In this document: positions 63,774-64,000 of the stretch, piece by piece
Layout: each line of letters opens with the position of its first letter
Numbering within the stretch: the stretch's first letter is position 1
Assembly: GCF_029211185.1 (NCBI RefSeq)
Contig: NZ_JARGDO010000011.1
Location: forward strand, 79,930-143,929
Direction: 5' to 3'
Length of the DNA: 64,000 nucleotides
From: Tessaracoccus caeni
GTDB lineage: Bacteria > Actinomycetota > Actinomycetes > Propionibacteriales > Propionibacteriaceae
The notes under the pieces: model-generated
What the model was told of the DNA's origin: nothing
The model's input: the letters and a program-made list of their open reading frames with translations, nothing else
Databases searched by the model: none
Translations under genes and position numbers: made by a program

Positions 63774-64000
63774 ACCTTTTGGCTGAGTCTGTTTCGTCGG
63801 CTGCCGGCTGCTCTTTTCGAGCTTCCCAGGGGCCCTGGAGGGGCCCCTGCCTGGGAGCAGAAGATGTGGCGGGAGGGGTTGCGTCAGGTAGGGGGTCGGG
63901 TTCATGGTGGTAGTGCTTGGTCACGGTCGAACCCCGGTAGTCAGCCTTGGGGCCCCTGCCTGGGAGCCCGTTTTCGAGCTTGGTGGTGGAGAGCATGCGC
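63774..64000. other. non-coding end region with a short direct repeat
   Basis: No convincing gene. A 19-base sequence (GGGGCCCCTGCCTGGGAGC) occurs at 63840-63858 and again at 63949-63967, and TTTTCGAGCTT occurs at 63814-63824 and 63971-63981. The surrounding sequence continues past the window, so its nature cannot be judged. Confidence 0.45.

Noticed and set aside
63682..63996. Minus-strand frame of about 100 codons at the window end
   Set aside because: It overlaps folA and a hairpin, has low-complexity composition and no recognisable motif.

Overview
The window is high-GC DNA with GTG, TTG and ATG starts, stop/start overlaps (GTGA, ATGA) inside operons, and many genes whose start lies 6-7 bases after a TANNNT -10 box, as in leaderless actinobacterial transcripts. 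WhiB, DivIVA, DUF3039, DUF3499, DUF2017, DUF5719 and TIGR03089 proteins confirm an actinobacterium. A member of the Propionibacteriaceae or a near relative is my guess, not something the sequence proves.

Layout. 1-7663: cell-envelope and GDP-mannose genes (glycosyltransferase end, DivIVA-like protein, TIGR03089, ManC, WhiB, a giant GT2 glycosyltransferase, DUF5719). 7660-14306: an accessory block with a NarL-type two-component system, a tiny secreted two-cysteine peptide, and a five-gene operon (I36-like secreted protein, lipoprotein, MacA-like adaptor, ABC ATPase, MacB-like permease). Repeated GGCAGYTGAC sites flank the peptide gene on both sides. 14378-19866: the conserved cluster resumes (metallopeptidase-like protein, DUF3499, ManB, Trm112-like, TobH-like, AroQ, AhcY). 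19867-27610: DUF3039, an MFS transporter, a persulfide-sensor-like CstR regulator, an exonuclease, a CoA-disulfide reductase-rhodanese fusion, an RDD protein and MalQ. The regulator and the reductase-rhodanese gene carry matching operators.

27780-48807 is the main item: a 21-kb operon of four tandem DUF4132 giant-protein genes, a MoxR AAA+ ATPase, a DUF5682 protein, a VWA/MIDAS protein and a SWIM zinc-finger protein. It has the same parts as the E. coli yehI-yehL-yehM-yehP-yehQ locus, whose function is poorly known. Here the DUF4132 genes form two duplicated pairs (A-B-A'-B'). Both A-type genes sit behind sequences matching the actinobacterial RecA-NDp/PafBC DNA-damage promoter (TTGTCRGTG-N8-TANNNT), so the system looks damage-inducible. 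One copy (A') carries an in-frame TGA where paralog A has tryptophan.

48823-54250 and on: a HipBA toxin-antitoxin pair with three phased operators, a MarR-GNAT fusion with a palindrome over its -10, a GNAT and a NUDIX gene, a secreted repeat protein, then a DASS transporter with a translationally coupled cytosolic sensor kinase and response regulator. 57598-63715 is housekeeping: PncB, ClpS, DUF2017, MurI, RNase PH, RdgB, ThyA, FolA. Two copies of a ~163-bp MITE-like element (52371 and 60716) and several very long hairpins lie between genes. I recognised no rRNA, tRNA, CRISPR array or complete insertion sequence.
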